Shown: positions 33,722 to 33,958 of the stretch, piece after piece | How positions within the stretch are numbered: the stretch's first letter is position 1 | Layout: every line of letters begins with the position of its first letter | Source: JBEGTT01 sp041179245 | Lineage (GTDB): Bacteria; Pseudomonadota; Gammaproteobacteria; Burkholderiales; Rhodocyclaceae | Reading direction: 5' to 3' | NCBI GenBank assembly: GCA_041179245.1 | Contig: JBEGTT010000051.1 | Span: 1 to 33,958, forward strand | Length of the DNA: 33,958 bases | Made by a program: the position numbers and the translations under genes | The notes under the pieces: model-generated | Database searches by the model: none | What the model saw: only the letters and a program-made list of their open reading frames with translations | What the model was told of the DNA's origin: nothing

Positions 33722-33958
33722 GGGGCGATGCCTCCTTGGTTTCCTCGGGGTTTATGAGGGGCTTTCGCAAATAGGCGGTCATAGAGCCAGTTGGGCATCA
33801 CGCGCATGATCTTGGCAACGATGGCCATCGGCCACGGCACGACACCATAAGAATGGCCTTTTTCAATCATTCTGACAAAAGAGCGAACAGCCTTGTCAAC
33901 CGGCATTAGGAAAGGCATAGGGTAGGGGTTCGCTTGGGTCATCGGCGTGTCGATATAA
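33718..33958 (-). CDS. Short-chain dehydrogenase/reductase, C-terminal end (5' end outside window)
   Basis: Only the last ~80 codons are present. The frame stays open to the window edge with IDTPMTQANPYPMPFLMPVDKAVRSF, so the ATG at 33942 is internal. The DTPMT...PFLMP..KA pattern and the Leu/Tyr/Pro-rich tail match the C-termini of classical SDR family oxidoreductases. Its substrate cannot be judged from this part. It overlaps thiS by 4 bp and so heads the thiS-thiG-trmB unit. Confidence 0.8.
   Translation of the reverse strand, partial: YIDTPMTQANPYPMPFLMPVDKAVRSFVRMIEKGHSYGVVPWPMAIVAKIMRVMPNWLYDRLFAKAPHKPRGNQGGIAP

Overview
This 34-kb window is chromosomal DNA from a motile betaproteobacterium. 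The genus cannot be fixed from the sequence. The evidence is the family resemblance of RpoD and RpoH, a tRNA gene directly after rpoD, an mpl gene divergent from a nucleotidyltransferase-like gene, and a trpG-trpD-trpC block. There is no prophage, CRISPR array or intact insertion sequence. Most genes are core metabolism, with several chemotaxis, flagellar and stress-regulation genes between them.

Layout: (1) 1-5650, plus strand: an operon for propionyl-CoA use, with the end of methylmalonyl-CoA mutase, its GTPase chaperone MeaB, and propionyl-CoA carboxylase beta and alpha subunits, closed by a hairpin terminator. (2) 5671-10619, minus strand: a lone flagellin, the overlapping trpG-trpD-trpC genes, a small membrane protein whose frame continues past two stop codons, and a FlaG-like protein. 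(3) 10854-14443: a tiny Asp-rich protein behind a candidate sigma-28 promoter, an Old Yellow Enzyme reductase, an orphan sensor histidine kinase, and a 35-bp repeat shared by two spacers. (4) 14444-17329: a trypsin-like protease without a signal peptide, then tRNA(CAU) and rpoD. (5) 17426-22322: two chemoreceptors flank rpoH. rpoH carries a perfect CIRCE operator, and the second receptor has five HAMP units in tandem. (6) 22370-25680: mpl, the divergent nucleotidyltransferase-like gene and an RlmI-type rRNA methyltransferase. (7) 25682-30475: a zinc island, with a QueD-type enzyme divergent from a small Cys/His exported protein, an outer-membrane protein and znuA-znuC-znuB. A palindrome resembling the core of a Zur box lies in the shared spacer. 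(8) 30423-33958, minus strand: SDR (partial), thiS, thiG, trmB and a GAF/HD-GYP/hemerythrin fusion protein, tightly packed.

The most interesting points are regulatory or architectural. The heat-shock sigma factor gene appears to be under HrcA/CIRCE control. The zinc operon and a zinc-dependent pterin enzyme appear to share one control site. A c-di-GMP phosphodiesterase is fused to a hemerythrin domain that lacks one expected iron ligand. The flagellar fragments show signs of decay. No wholly new multi-gene system is evident. The least explained items are the 68-aa Asp-rich protein with its promoter region, the shared 35-bp repeat, and the broken reading frame beside flaG.
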